DNA of 51,031 nucleotides from UBA685 sp049890215 (GTDB taxonomy: Bacteria > Pseudomonadota > Alphaproteobacteria > Puniceispirillales > Puniceispirillaceae). Location of the stretch: the NCBI GenBank assembly GCA_049890215.1, contig JBMHBX010000036.1, positions 1 through 51,031 of the forward strand, in the 5' to 3' direction. Below, one piece after another: positions 8,181 to 16,601 of the stretch. Under the pieces are notes generated by a model. That model ran no database searches. It saw only the letters and a list, made by a program, of their open reading frames with translations, and was not told where the DNA came from. The position numbers and the translations under genes were made by a program. The number at the start of each line of letters is the position of its first letter. The first letter of the stretch is position 1.

Positions 8181-8831
8181 CTACTGCGTCTTATCAATCG
8201 GGCAAACCACCCCTGTGCCCTTTAATCCGCAATAGCCGTGCGGGACTTTGTGAAGATATTGCTGATGATCATCTTCGGCATAATAAAAGGGCTTGTCTGA
8301 GGCGATTTCAGTTGTTACAGAGCCTTTTCCTGCCTGTGCCAGTGCAAGGCCGTATGATTTGGTGCAGTCACGCGCGATTTCCAGATCGTCTTGTGTATCG
8401 GTAAAGATAACAGAGCGATATTGTGTACCTGTATCATTGCCCTGACGATAACCTTGTGTGGGGTCATGTTCTTCGTAAAATATCTTGAGCAATTCTGGCA
8501 AAGAGATGATCTGAGGATCATAGCAGATCATCACAACCTCGCTATGGCCTGTTCGGCCAGAGCATACTTCTTCATAGGTCGGGTTTTCTGTGAGGCCGCC
8601 TGCATAGCCAACAGCGGTTGTATAGACACCATCGAGCTGCCAGAAAAGCCGCTCTGCGCCCCAAAAACAGCCCATGCCGACTGTAATGATTTTATAGGCA
8701 GGCGGAAATGGCGGCAGAATCGGGCGACCATGAACAGCATGTGGCTTTGGCTGCCACAAGGGATCAGCGCGTCCCGGCAAGGCTTCTGCTGGTTCAGGTA
8801 ATCGTGATTTGAACGGGTTTGAAAACAACAT
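8181..8831 (-). CDS. msrA: Peptide methionine-S-sulfoxide reductase MsrA
   Basis: Repairs oxidised methionine (S-epimer) in proteins. At 216 residues it is the long form, with about 45 extra N-terminal residues before the core. The active-site motif GCFWGAE carries catalytic C55. Conserved VGYAGG, YEEVCSGRTGHSEVV and the HDPTQ/GNDTGTQYRS segment follow. The KVPHGYCGLKGTGVVCP tail supplies the resolving cysteines. AAGAGG precedes the ATG at 8831. Confidence 0.95.
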   Translation of the reverse strand: MLFSNPFKSRLPEPAEALPGRADPLWQPKPHAVHGRPILPPFPPAYKIITVGMGCFWGAERLFWQLDGVYTTAVGYAGGLTENPTYEEVCSGRTGHSEVVMICYDPQIISLPELLKIFYEEHDPTQGYRQGNDTGTQYRSVIFTDTQDDLEIARDCTKSYGLALAQAGKGSVTTEIASDKPFYYAEDDHQQYLHKVPHGYCGLKGTGVVCPIDKTQ

Positions 8832-8849
8832 GATAAGCCTCTTTTGCTA

Positions 8850-8875
8850 GGGCGGTTTGTTTTGGACTGCCGCCC
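8850..8875 (-). other. Hairpin in the msrA leader
   Basis: GGGCGG and CCGCCC form a 6-bp GC-only stem with a 14-nt loop, ending 19 nt before the msrA start on the minus strand. It could be a leftover terminator or a translation-control element. No T-run follows it. Confidence 0.35.
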
Positions 8876-8912
8876 GTCAGGATAATGCCCTTATGAGATG
8901 GGCACAACAGAG

Positions 8913-8940
8913 ATAAAAAACAAGTCAGCTGGCTGTTTTT
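8913..8940 (-). terminator. Possible terminator at the pgk 3' end
   Basis: AAAAAACA and TGTTTTTT arms flank AGTCAGCTGGC, overlapping the pgk stop codon. On the minus strand the structure ends in a T-run. The inner stem is imperfect, so termination strength is uncertain. Confidence 0.35.
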
Positions 8941-10130
8941 TGCAAAGCGGCTATGCCAGGTAATGTTTTACCTTCGAGCCATTCCAAAAAGGCGCCTCCG
9001 GCAAGTGACAAATAGCTGAAATCATCTGCTACGCCAGCGACATTTAAGGCAGCAATGGTATCACCGCCCCCTGCCACTGAGACACAATGGCCTTGTTTTG
9101 TCCTGTCTGCCACCATCTGCGAGACAGCTTTGGTGGCAGTATCAAAAGGTGGTATTTCAAAGGCGCCCATGGGCCCGTTCCATAAAATGGTTGCTGCCTG
9201 TTCTATGACAACTTGCGCGGCATCAACAGAGGCAGGGCCAATATCAAGCATCATTTCGCCTTCTTCTAATGCCTCATTCATGATGGCTCTGTGAGGGGCA
9301 TTAGCAGCAAAGGTTTTGGCAGCAAGCCCATCTGTCGGGATCACAAGGCGGCATCCATGGTCTTTGGCAGTTTTCATGATCCCTCTGGCGGTATCAAATA
9401 AATCTGATTCTGACAAAGAGGCTTTCATATCCACGCCAAGAGCGCCCAGAAAGCTGTTTGCCATACCGCCGCCCAGAATAAGGGCATCTGTCTTTTTAAC
9501 CAGATTTTCAAGAACAGCCAGTTTGGTAGAGACTTTTGCCCCGCCCACCACAGCCACAACCGGCTTTTGGGGCGCGACCAGAACATCTGATAAAGCCTGC
9601 AATTCAGCGCCAAGTGCATCACCAACATAAGATGGCAGATGATGGCATATGGCTTGTGTGGAGGCATGGGCTCTGTGGGCGGCAGAAAAGGCATCTGCGA
9701 TAAAGACATCGCCCAGCTTTGATAATGATTTAGCAAAATCGTCATCATTGGCTTCCTCGCCCGGCCAAAAGCGCAGATTTTCTGCCAGGATACAATGACC
9801 TGGCTGTATGTTAGCGCAAGTATCAGCTGCCTCATCTGCCAGAATATCAGGCAGGAATCCGACTGGTTTTTCAAGAAGAGTCCCAAGATAATCTGCGATA
9901 GGTGCCAAACTTAAATCTGGTACAATCTTGCCCTTTGGCCGGCCAAGATGACTGAGCAAAACAAGACGTGCCCCCTCATTCATAAGGCGCTGTAAGCCCG
10001 GCAGAATGCGCTTTATGCGCGTATCATCTGTTAATTTGCCATCTGCCATCGGCACATTGAAATCAACCCTGATGAGGCAGCATTTGCCCGAAAAATCATG
10101 ATCCTTTGCAAATTGAAATGTATCTAGCAT
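8925..10130 (-). CDS. pgk: Phosphoglycerate kinase
   Basis: Complete 401-residue Pgk, transferring phosphate between 1,3-bisphosphoglycerate and ADP in glycolysis and gluconeogenesis. N-terminal substrate-binding motifs are VDFNVPMADGKLTDDTRI and LLSHLGRPKG. The hinge and C-terminal nucleotide domain show VVGGAKVSTKLAVLENLV, LGGGMANSFL, LWNGPMGAFEIPPFDTAT and SVAGGGDTIAAL. AAGGA is 5 nt before the ATG at 10130. No gapA or fba is next to it, so it is separate from the usual Calvin/glycolysis clusters. An antisense frame of 153 codons inside it is a shadow. Confidence 0.97.
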   Translation of the reverse strand: MLDTFQFAKDHDFSGKCCLIRVDFNVPMADGKLTDDTRIKRILPGLQRLMNEGARLVLLSHLGRPKGKIVPDLSLAPIADYLGTLLEKPVGFLPDILADEAADTCANIQPGHCILAENLRFWPGEEANDDDFAKSLSKLGDVFIADAFSAAHRAHASTQAICHHLPSYVGDALGAELQALSDVLVAPQKPVVAVVGGAKVSTKLAVLENLVKKTDALILGGGMANSFLGALGVDMKASLSESDLFDTARGIMKTAKDHGCRLVIPTDGLAAKTFAANAPHRAIMNEALEEGEMMLDIGPASVDAAQVVIEQAATILWNGPMGAFEIPPFDTATKAVSQMVADRTKQGHCVSVAGGGDTIAALNVAGVADDFSYLSLAGGAFLEWLEGKTLPGIAALQKTAS

Positions 10131-10284
10131 AGCTGTCCTTCTGAGGCAGGAGTCATTTTATCTTGTGAAAAATGGTCTTACCATAAGATGAGGCAAAAAT
10201 TAACAGGGTAAAATATCTTTGAACAAGCGGCTAATTATGCCAACATGTGATTTGTCTTTTTGTTTTTCATCGATAGGTATTGTT

Positions 10285-10713
10285 ATGTCAGATAATTTTA
10301 CACCCCCTTTTCACCTTGCTTTTGCGGTGACTGATCTTGAGGCAACAGAGCGCTTTTTTGTCGACCTGTTAGGCTGTAGCACAGGGAGAACATCTGAGAG
10401 ATGGATTGATTTTGACTTTTTCGGCCATCAGGTAACAGCGCATCTGGTTGATGGTGCCCTGCCGGCGGCAGAGACAAATCCTGTTGATGGTGAAAAAGTG
10501 CCGTCACGCCATTTCGGCGCGATTTTGGCATGGGATCAGTGGCATGCATTGTCAAAAAGATTGCAAGAGGCCAATATCTCTTTTTTGATTGAACCTCAAA
10601 TTCGTTTTGCAGGCGAAGTGGGTGAACAGGCAACGATGTTCTTTCGCGATCCGTCAGGCAATGCGCTTGAGTTCAAAGCTTTCAAAGATACATCTATGAT
10701 TTTCGCAAAATAG
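10285..10713 (+). CDS. VOC (glyoxalase/bleomycin-resistance fold) family protein
   Basis: A 142-residue single-domain VOC protein with the paired beta-alpha-beta-beta-beta modules. FHLAFAVTDLEATERFFVDLLGC is the first module, and RHFGAILAWDQWHALSKRL through FFRDPSGNALEFKAF is the second. Likely metal ligands are H10 in the first module and the glutamate of ALEFKAF, as in metal-dependent relatives. The substrate cannot be told from sequence. The frame is open from 10219, but the MSDN start at 10285 begins right at the fold. It is divergent from pgk and followed 22 nt later by azlC. Confidence 0.78.
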   Translation: MSDNFTPPFHLAFAVTDLEATERFFVDLLGCSTGRTSERWIDFDFFGHQVTAHLVDGALPAAETNPVDGEKVPSRHFGAILAWDQWHALSKRLQEANISFLIEPQIRFAGEVGEQATMFFRDPSGNALEFKAFKDTSMIFAK

Positions 10714-10735
10714 TAATCTGATATAAGCAGATGAT

Positions 10736-11434
10736 ATGAGTGGCGCACGCGAGGAATTTATATCAGGGGTAAGAGATGGCCTGCCTCTGCAATTAGGCAT
10801 TGTGCCTTTTGGTGCTGTTTTTGGTGTGTTGGGAGTCGAATCCGGCCTGACGGTCTGGCAGACTTTTTTCATGTCCAGCCTGTTATTTGCCGGCACAAGC
10901 CAGATTATTTTTGCCCAACTTGTGGCCATTGCGACCCCTGTTCCTATTTTACTTGGTTCTGTTGCGGCGCTGAATGCACGCCATTTGCTTTACTCAGCCT
11001 CTATGTCTGATTATGTGCGTGATAAGCCTCTTATGTGGCGGGTGCTTCTTGCCTATTTGCTGACAGATGAGGCTTATGCGGTCTCTATTGCGCGCTATCA
11101 GAATAAGCCTCATGATCCTCATATGCATTATCATCTGCTAGGCTCCGGTCTGTTATTATGGTCTGTCTGGCAAGTATCTACGGCGCTTGGCATTATTGCA
11201 GGCGCGTCTATTCCTGAAGAGTTGGCTCTGGGCTTTGTGATACCATTGATTTTCATGGCAATTGTGCTGCCTTTGGTCAAAAGCCGCGTTGAAATTGCCA
11301 CGATTGGCACAAGTACAGCCTGTGTCTTTGCCTTTGCCCATCTGCCTTATAATTTGTGGCTTTTGATTGCCTCTATTGCCGGCATCGTGGCAGGAACCAT
11401 TACTTACAGGCTAACAGAAACAAAAGCGTCATGA
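10736..11434 (+). CDS. azlC: AzlC-family branched-chain amino acid exporter, large subunit
   Basis: A 232-residue membrane protein of the AzlC family, which works with AzlD to export branched-chain amino acids or analogues. Family features are GVRDGLPLQLGIVPFGAVFGVLG at the N terminus, FAGTSQIIFAQL, and the NARHLLYSASM motif after the third membrane segment. The start at 10736 follows a weak AGATGAT stretch. Its TGA overlaps the azlD ATG (ATGA), so the two are translationally coupled. Confidence 0.88.
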   Translation: MSGAREEFISGVRDGLPLQLGIVPFGAVFGVLGVESGLTVWQTFFMSSLLFAGTSQIIFAQLVAIATPVPILLGSVAALNARHLLYSASMSDYVRDKPLMWRVLLAYLLTDEAYAVSIARYQNKPHDPHMHYHLLGSGLLLWSVWQVSTALGIIAGASIPEELALGFVIPLIFMAIVLPLVKSRVEIATIGTSTACVFAFAHLPYNLWLLIASIAGIVAGTITYRLTETKAS

Positions 11435-11745
11435 TCTGGCTGATTATTATTTCGAGCGGGCTGATTACCTTTGCCATGCGCTTTGTGTTTTTTACATCAG
11501 CCATGCCATCGCATTTATCATCATCTCAGCTTGTGGCCATGCGCCTTGTGCCGGTGGCGGTGTTATGGACAATTGTGGTTGCAGAAGTGTTCCTGAGCAA
11601 TGGCGCTGTGGCAGATCTGACAAGCAATCCGCGTATTATCGCTGCCTTTGGGGCGGCCCTTATCGCTTATTGGACAAAATCAGTGTTGCTGACAATTGGT
11701 TGTGGCCTGCCTTTATTATGGGCAGCGCGCTATGTTTTTGGATAA
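11431..11745 (+). CDS. azlD: AzlD-family small subunit
   Basis: A 104-residue hydrophobic protein with about three to four membrane segments, matching AzlD. Characteristic are FAMRFVFF near the N terminus, the RLVPVAVLWTIVVAEV segment and AALIAYWTKSVLLTIGCGL. I chose the ATG at 11431 because it overlaps the azlC stop; an upstream in-frame start would run deep into azlC. The last 16 nt overlap the convergent DMT transporter gene. Confidence 0.86.
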   Translation: MIWLIIISSGLITFAMRFVFFTSAMPSHLSSSQLVAMRLVPVAVLWTIVVAEVFLSNGAVADLTSNPRIIAAFGAALIAYWTKSVLLTIGCGLPLLWAARYVFG

Positions 11746-12623
11746 ATATGCCTTAGCAGCCTGCCATCCATCACAATCAGACCAAGCGCAATCACAACAA
11801 ACCCAAAAAGCGCACGCATGCCAATCCATTGCCCCAGAATAAGAGCATCAAGTGTGACAGCAAATACAGGCACAATAATAGTGACAAGCATCAAATTTGA
11901 GGCGCCGGCAAGTGATAAAATCCGGAAATAAAGCATATAGGCGCCGCCTGTGCCAATCACACCAAGACCAATTGCCACTATCAGCAAAGAAGGGGTCAGC
12001 GCAAATGAGGGTACACCATCTGTTGCCAGCATGATGACTGCCAAAACAGATGTGGCACAAGAGGCGGTTGCAAAAGCGGTGATAGTGGTATCATAGCCTT
12101 GTAAGGTAAGACGTCCCCATACAGAGGCAAAGGCATAAGATAAGGTGGCCAGAACAACCGCTATCTGGCCAATTGAGGCCACATCAAAGCGCAGTAATTC
12201 TGATGGTCCGACCACAATCACCACACCGCACACACCAGTCAATACGCCTATGATACGTCTGGCTGATAAGGTTTCATCTGAGATGAATATGGCGGCAACC
12301 AAAACACCAAAAAAAGCTGTATTGGCATTGATAATGGAAGCCAAACCCCCTGTGATGGATAACTGGCCGTAAGCTATCAGATAAAAGGGGATAGCGTTAT
12401 TTAACACCCCCATCACAAACACAGATCGCCAAAAAGCAAAAGAGCGCGGCAAGGACAGCCCCCTTGCCATCACATAAAGACCAAGAGTCATAGACCCAAT
12501 AAGGACACGAAAAAATACCAGTGTCACAGGACCCATCGCCACAAGCGCCATTTCAATAAATAAAAATGACGCGCCCCATATGGCAGATAATAGCAAAAGA
12601 AGACCCCAGGCCTGTTTTGTCAT
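11730..12623 (-). CDS. EamA-family DMT transporter
   Basis: A 297-residue drug/metabolite transporter with about ten membrane segments in two EamA repeats. The first begins with WGLLLLLSAIWGASFLFIEMAL and the second with SIGQIAVVLATLSYAFASVWGR. The substrate is unknown; relatives export amino acids or metabolites. I chose the ATG at 12623 (AGGAG 11 nt upstream). An alternative ATG at 12644 overlaps the stop of the preceding gene as ATGA and adds seven residues. It is the third gene of a minus-strand operon with PCD and the TauE-like protein. Confidence 0.83.
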   Translation of the reverse strand: MTKQAWGLLLLLSAIWGASFLFIEMALVAMGPVTLVFFRVLIGSMTLGLYVMARGLSLPRSFAFWRSVFVMGVLNNAIPFYLIAYGQLSITGGLASIINANTAFFGVLVAAIFISDETLSARRIIGVLTGVCGVVIVVGPSELLRFDVASIGQIAVVLATLSYAFASVWGRLTLQGYDTTITAFATASCATSVLAVIMLATDGVPSFALTPSLLIVAIGLGVIGTGGAYMLYFRILSLAGASNLMLVTIIVPVFAVTLDALILGQWIGMRALFGFVVIALGLIVMDGRLLRHIYPKT

Positions 12624-12640
12624 CACAGTTTGTGCTCCTG

Positions 12641-13396
12641 TCATAAAGATGTCAGCGCAAGAATTGCCATGCGCAGCCCCATGATTAAGAAAAACCATAA
12701 TAATAACCGGCGAAACAGTGCTTCATTCAGGCGCCCGCGCAGAGTCTCACCAATCTGAAACCCTGCAAGAGCGCCAATTGTGCCCATTATCGCAGGTAAA
12801 AGGACCGCCTTTGTCACAAGGCCTGTTGCGATATAACCAATGCTAAGAGGCAGGCAGCCAACAAGGAGCAAAAAACCGGCAGCATCAACAAATTGTTGTG
12901 CGCCAAGATTGCGGGATAATAGATACATCACAAGAGGGACAGCCCACATAGAAGTCAATGCCCCCATAATGCCTGCCAAGGCGCCAAACAAAATTTGCCA
13001 GAAGATATCTTTGTCAGGTGAGAGATGTAAGGGGCGATTTGATAAATTATAAATCGCAAAAATCACAACCGCCGCCGCCACAACCAAACGAAGCACATCT
13101 GGTGACAGGCGGCTTGTCAAAAAGGAGCCTGCCAATATGGTGACAGACAAGCTGAGGGCAAAATAACCATAGCGGCGCATAAGGCCGGCTATGTTATCAG
13201 CGCGGCTGAACTGCCATAAATTAGCAATAAACATCGGGATAAGATTAATCGCCAAAGCCTGAAAAGGAGATAATAAAAAGGTCAGAATTGTCAAAGCGGT
13301 GGTTGGCAGGCCAAGACCAAGAAGGCCTTTGACTGTGCCGGCAATAAGATAGCAACCAAAGACAAACAGGCTGAGGCTAAGGGGATCTGTGTGCAT
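12641..13396 (-). CDS. TauE/SafE-family anion exporter
   Basis: A 251-residue membrane protein of the TauE/SafE family, with about eight hydrophobic segments and a central loop. The N terminus shows the family's AGTVKGLLGLGLPTTAL glycine-rich motif. The second half has a matching ALAGIMGALTSMWAVPLVMYLL motif. Members move sulfite, sulfoacetate or other organic anions. Given xsc further along this window, sulfite export is possible, but the immediate neighbours (pterin dehydratase, DMT exporter) do not support it directly. The ATG overlaps the upstream stop by 1 nt (TGATG). Confidence 0.82.
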   Translation of the reverse strand: MHTDPLSLSLFVFGCYLIAGTVKGLLGLGLPTTALTILTFLLSPFQALAINLIPMFIANLWQFSRADNIAGLMRRYGYFALSLSVTILAGSFLTSRLSPDVLRLVVAAAVVIFAIYNLSNRPLHLSPDKDIFWQILFGALAGIMGALTSMWAVPLVMYLLSRNLGAQQFVDAAGFLLLVGCLPLSIGYIATGLVTKAVLLPAIMGTIGALAGFQIGETLRGRLNEALFRRLLLWFFLIMGLRMAILALTSL

Positions 13397-13755
13397 CAGC
13401 TTTGCCTTAATTTGCCGCCATATTGCCCTGCGGCAGATGAGATAATAACTGCCAGCTTTTCATCCAAAACCGTCAGGCCGCCAACATCATGAGTGGTCAG
13501 GCTAATGCAGACGGTGCGATAATTATTTGACCAGTTCGGGTGATGATCCAATGCCTCACAAGAAGACGCAATTTCAGTCATAAAGGCAAAAGCCGCTGCA
13601 AAATCAGGAAATCGCCACGCAGATGAGATACGTGTCTTATCATCATTCAGGCGCCAGTCAGGCAGTGTGCGCATCATCTGGCCACGTGCCTCAGATGACA
13701 TGACAGATGGCCTGTTGACGGCTTTTTCTTTCTTTTTCGCAGAAATGATCGTCAT
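13396..13755 (-). CDS. phhB: Pterin-4a-carbinolamine dehydratase
   Basis: A 119-residue PCD/DCoH protein that dehydrates 4a-hydroxytetrahydropterin, normally recycling the cofactor of phenylalanine hydroxylase. The diagnostic motif EALDHHPNWSNNYRTV is present with H71-H72, followed by LTTHDVGGLT with H89-D90. I chose the start at 13755 because AAGGA lies about 9 nt before it; six more codons are open upstream. The basic N-terminal AKKKEK stretch is extra. No phenylalanine hydroxylase gene lies nearby. Confidence 0.9.
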   Translation of the reverse strand: MTIISAKKKEKAVNRPSVMSSEARGQMMRTLPDWRLNDDKTRISSAWRFPDFAAAFAFMTEIASSCEALDHHPNWSNNYRTVCISLTTHDVGGLTVLDEKLAVIISSAAGQYGGKLRQS

Positions 13756-13797
13756 ATCGTAACATCCTTGCAAAAGCAGATATCAAAAAGACAGACT

Positions 13798-14256
13798 ATG
13801 AGATTTTTACTGATAGCACAAACGCCATCTGAAAATACCAAACAGCTTGCCAGAGCCGCTTATGAGAGTATGTGCACTTATGCCGGCGATGAGCATGAGG
13901 TCATTCAAAAAGCGCCAACAGAGGTGATAGCCAGTGATTTGCAGGGCTGTGACGGGCTTGTCCTTGGCACGCTTGAGAATATCGGGGCTTTATCAGGCCT
14001 CACAAAGGATATGTTTGACAGATGTTATAATGACTGGCTTGGCCGTCATGAAGGGCTGGCGGTGGCGATATATATCAGAGCCGGCCTTGACGGCACCGCC
14101 ACAAAACGGACATTAATAAGCTATGCAAATGCGCAATCATGGCGCTTGATAAGCCCGCCTTTATTATTACATGGTACGTATGAGACAAGCATGTGTGAGA
14201 CGACTTCAGAGCTTGCCGGGCGCCTGTCTGCAGGGGTGGCGGCAGGTATTTATTAA
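13798..14256 (+). CDS. Flavodoxin-like / NAD(P)H-dependent FMN reductase-type protein
   Basis: A 152-residue protein with a flavodoxin-like outline. It starts with a hydrophobic strand and a phosphate-loop-like segment (FLLIAQTPSENTKQLARAAYESM). Then come GCDGLVLGTLENIGALSGLTKDMFDRCYNDWL and AVAIYIRAGLDGTATKRTLISYA, the positions where flavodoxin-fold proteins touch FMN. The loop reads QTPSENT rather than the classical T/S-x-T-G-N-T, so FMN binding is likely but not certain. I chose the MRFLLIAQ start. It is divergent from phhB, with starts 43 nt apart, and is followed by yciB after 21 nt. Confidence 0.6.
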   Translation: MRFLLIAQTPSENTKQLARAAYESMCTYAGDEHEVIQKAPTEVIASDLQGCDGLVLGTLENIGALSGLTKDMFDRCYNDWLGRHEGLAVAIYIRAGLDGTATKRTLISYANAQSWRLISPPLLLHGTYETSMCETTSELAGRLSAGVAAGIY

Positions 14257-14277
14257 CAATTTAAGACAGGCAAAAAG

Positions 14278-14835
14278 ATGAGATTACTGCCTTTTTTTGG
14301 CGAAATATTACCGCTTATCAGCCTGTTTATCGGCACTGAGCTTTATAACATTTTTGTAGGAGCCGCGGCATCTGTGATCATAGCCTTACTTGTCACAGGG
14401 CTGATTTATGTGACGGAAAGGCAGATTGCAAAATTTGCCCTGTTTTCGGTTGCTTTATCGACTATTTTCACCATCGCTGCGATCCTTGCCGGTGAAAGCC
14501 TGTTCATCAAAATTCAGCCAACATTATTTAACCTTAGCTTTGGGTTTGTGCTGTTATCAGGCAGGGCGTTTGGCAAACCAATGATGAAATATTTTTTTGG
14601 CACGCAGTTTTTTTTAACAGATGAAGCCTGGCTGACCCTGACACTTCGATGGGGGAGCTTCATGTTTGTGCTTGCTGCGGCGAATGAATGGGCATGGCGC
14701 AATCTGAGCGATGAAGGATGGGTTAGTTTCAAGATTTTTGTGGTGGCACCTGCCACTGCCTTATTTATGGCAGCCCAAATCCCGATTACCCTTCGATCAC
14801 GGATTGGTAAAGATGACAGGATAAAAGGCGCCTAG
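14278..14835 (+). CDS. yciB: Inner-membrane septation protein YciB/IspZ
   Basis: A 185-residue membrane protein of the YciB (IspZ, intracellular septation protein A) family, linked to cell-envelope and division functions. Typical segments are LPFFGEILPLISLFIG at the N terminus, the QPTLFNLSFGFVLLSGRAFGKPMMKYFFG motif and the LTLRWGSFMFVLAAANEWAWRNLSDEGWVSFKIF motif. About five membrane segments are visible. The stop overlaps the convergent GST gene by 4 nt. Confidence 0.9.
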   Translation: MRLLPFFGEILPLISLFIGTELYNIFVGAAASVIIALLVTGLIYVTERQIAKFALFSVALSTIFTIAAILAGESLFIKIQPTLFNLSFGFVLLSGRAFGKPMMKYFFGTQFFLTDEAWLTLTLRWGSFMFVLAAANEWAWRNLSDEGWVSFKIFVVAPATALFMAAQIPITLRSRIGKDDRIKGA

Positions 14836-15746
14836 CGGCGCTTTATCATATAGCCAAGCACTGGCAAGTGAAGCGCGATATCGCCGATTTGTTCATCATG
14901 CAAATCAAGCGAAATGCGAGTCTCATCCAGAAACCGCAAACGCCCTGTGATATCAGGATCAGCTGTATCCCCTGCTTGCCTGACCACAACCTCATCACCA
15001 ACGGTTAGATTTTGCGGGTTGTAACAGGCAATGCCTGTCGGGCTTTGAGGCTGTGCATGAGCGGCTATTTCTAGTGCCTGTTCTGCTGATAAATCAGATG
15101 ACGTGCCATGGCCGATATCTGTCATAGCCTGTTCAATCTCCATTAAATTCGGAAATTGTGACAGAAATTCAGGGCCCCTGTCCCACCTTCCGTGAATAAA
15201 CCATAACAGATAATGCAAATTGGCATCTGCCTGATTAGGCTGGCTGCCAAATAAAAAGGGGCCGTTTTGGGCGGCGTGTGATTCTATCATGGACAAGCCT
15301 GCCTGTAATTGCGCTTCAAATGCAGGCAGATCTGCTTTCATCTGCTCTTTGGTCCATCCTTTGTCGAAATAGATAGAGCCTCTGTCATTGATAAAGCCTT
15401 CTGGTGCGCCGTCCATTGCATGGGTAAGAATCAGGCGAACACACAAGCTGAATAATACTGATTCACAATAACCTGCCATCATCATAGACAGGCCGTTCAT
15501 TAATTTTGGTGTTTCAATCACCTCATCAAGCATGCGAAAGATATTTTGACTATCGCCGTAAATATCTGCGCCTATCTGGGCAACCGGCGTGCGCCGATAG
15601 CCGCCTGTTAAAGGCATAAGTAATGGTTTTGGCGGCACACGCGGGATTTCAACTGACTGCCAGGTAGCTGATTTCATGCCAAAAGCGCAACGCACTTTTT
15701 CAGCTACTGGTGATTGGGGATAATGATGAAAAATAATATCAGGCAT
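14832..15746 (-). CDS. Glutathione S-transferase-family protein
   Basis: A 304-residue protein beginning with a GST N-terminal thioredoxin fold: IIFHHYPQSPVAEKVRCAFG, then GYRRTPVAQIGADIYGDSQNIFRMLDE with the cis-proline (TPV) and the glutathione-contact D-S pair. An all-helical C-terminal domain follows (GPFLFGSQPNQADANLHYLLWF). About 80 residues beyond a usual GST end in a beta-rich region (VGDEVVVRQAGDTADPDITGRLRFLDETRISL), an added domain. A serine is at the usual catalytic position. It follows the AIM24-like gene by 11 nt, so the two are probably co-transcribed. Confidence 0.82.
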   Translation of the reverse strand: MPDIIFHHYPQSPVAEKVRCAFGMKSATWQSVEIPRVPPKPLLMPLTGGYRRTPVAQIGADIYGDSQNIFRMLDEVIETPKLMNGLSMMMAGYCESVLFSLCVRLILTHAMDGAPEGFINDRGSIYFDKGWTKEQMKADLPAFEAQLQAGLSMIESHAAQNGPFLFGSQPNQADANLHYLLWFIHGRWDRGPEFLSQFPNLMEIEQAMTDIGHGTSSDLSAEQALEIAAHAQPQSPTGIACYNPQNLTVGDEVVVRQAGDTADPDITGRLRFLDETRISLDLHDEQIGDIALHLPVLGYMIKRR

Positions 15747-15757
15747 GAATCATTCCT

Positions 15758-16405
15758 TTATAAGGCAGGCAGGCTTTGTAGCCAGACACGTCCCGGCCCT
15801 GTCAGAGAGGCCACATATTGACCATTTGAAAGCTGTTCTAATTCAAAGCTAATGCTTGTCTCCATCGCGGCAAGAGCGCGGGCATCTATCTGAAGGCAAT
15901 CATCTTTGTCTTCAAGGCTGATGGGGAATAAATCACCCCTCATGAAGGCAATTAAAATGCCCTCGCCGCCTGCCTGATATAAGCGGTAAGGATTCACCAT
16001 GTCATCAAGAGTCAAGTCAAGCAAATTTGTTAAGCTTATCTGTTCTGTGGCAGCGAATAAACTGGCAGATGATAATATCAGGCCGGTACGGTGAAGCTGC
16101 ATATCAAAGGCAATCAGAGAGCCTGTGCTGCTTGGTGAGAGATAGAGAATCTCTGTCTCATCACTGTGATTATCATATAGATCAAACCCATCATAATCAG
16201 ATGATTGCGTGACGGCGATTTTAGGTGATTTGGCAAGAAAGGCACCATGTGCCGCTATGATCTGGCAAGAGGACGGGCATTCAAATTCAAGCGCTGGTGA
16301 TGTGCCTTCGATGATGCGATAGCGGGCAATCATAGCCGGTGTCTGTTTTTTGTCTGTATCATCAGACATTGGTTGAGATTGCGAAATTGTTGGCTCGTCA
16401 GTCAT
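15758..16405 (-). CDS. AIM24/TIGR00266-like protein
   Basis: A 215-residue beta-rich protein. The final GPGRVWLQSLPAL matches the hallmark C terminus of the AIM24 (DUF124, TIGR00266) family, and LEFECPSSCQIIAAHGAFLAKSP resembles its N-terminal repeat. The first 25 residues are polar, Q/S/D-rich and probably disordered. The family's molecular role is unknown; the eukaryotic member acts in mitochondrial inner-membrane organisation. No membrane segment or signal peptide is seen. It lies upstream of and close to the GST-like gene. An unrelated beta-sandwich protein is an alternative. Confidence 0.58.
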   Translation of the reverse strand: MTDEPTISQSQPMSDDTDKKQTPAMIARYRIIEGTSPALEFECPSSCQIIAAHGAFLAKSPKIAVTQSSDYDGFDLYDNHSDETEILYLSPSSTGSLIAFDMQLHRTGLILSSASLFAATEQISLTNLLDLTLDDMVNPYRLYQAGGEGILIAFMRGDLFPISLEDKDDCLQIDARALAAMETSISFELEQLSNGQYVASLTGPGRVWLQSLPAL

Positions 16406-16601
16406 TCATCACATCCGTCTATGCATGTGTAAAGCCCTGCCAGTGCAGATAGGCTGCAAGGCGCGGACAAATCTTCATTGCTGTGAGCTTACGACATACA
16501 AGCGCCATTCAGCAATATGATGAGGTGATTTTATTGTAATCTTCTTATCATGCGTCTTTCGTAAGATAAATGTGGATGATTTTACAAAAGGAGAGAGTTT
16601 T

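Noticed and set aside
9425..9886. Antisense frame of 153 codons inside pgk
   Set aside because: It is on the same strand in another frame of a conserved gene, with cysteine- and tryptophan-rich random composition; a shadow.
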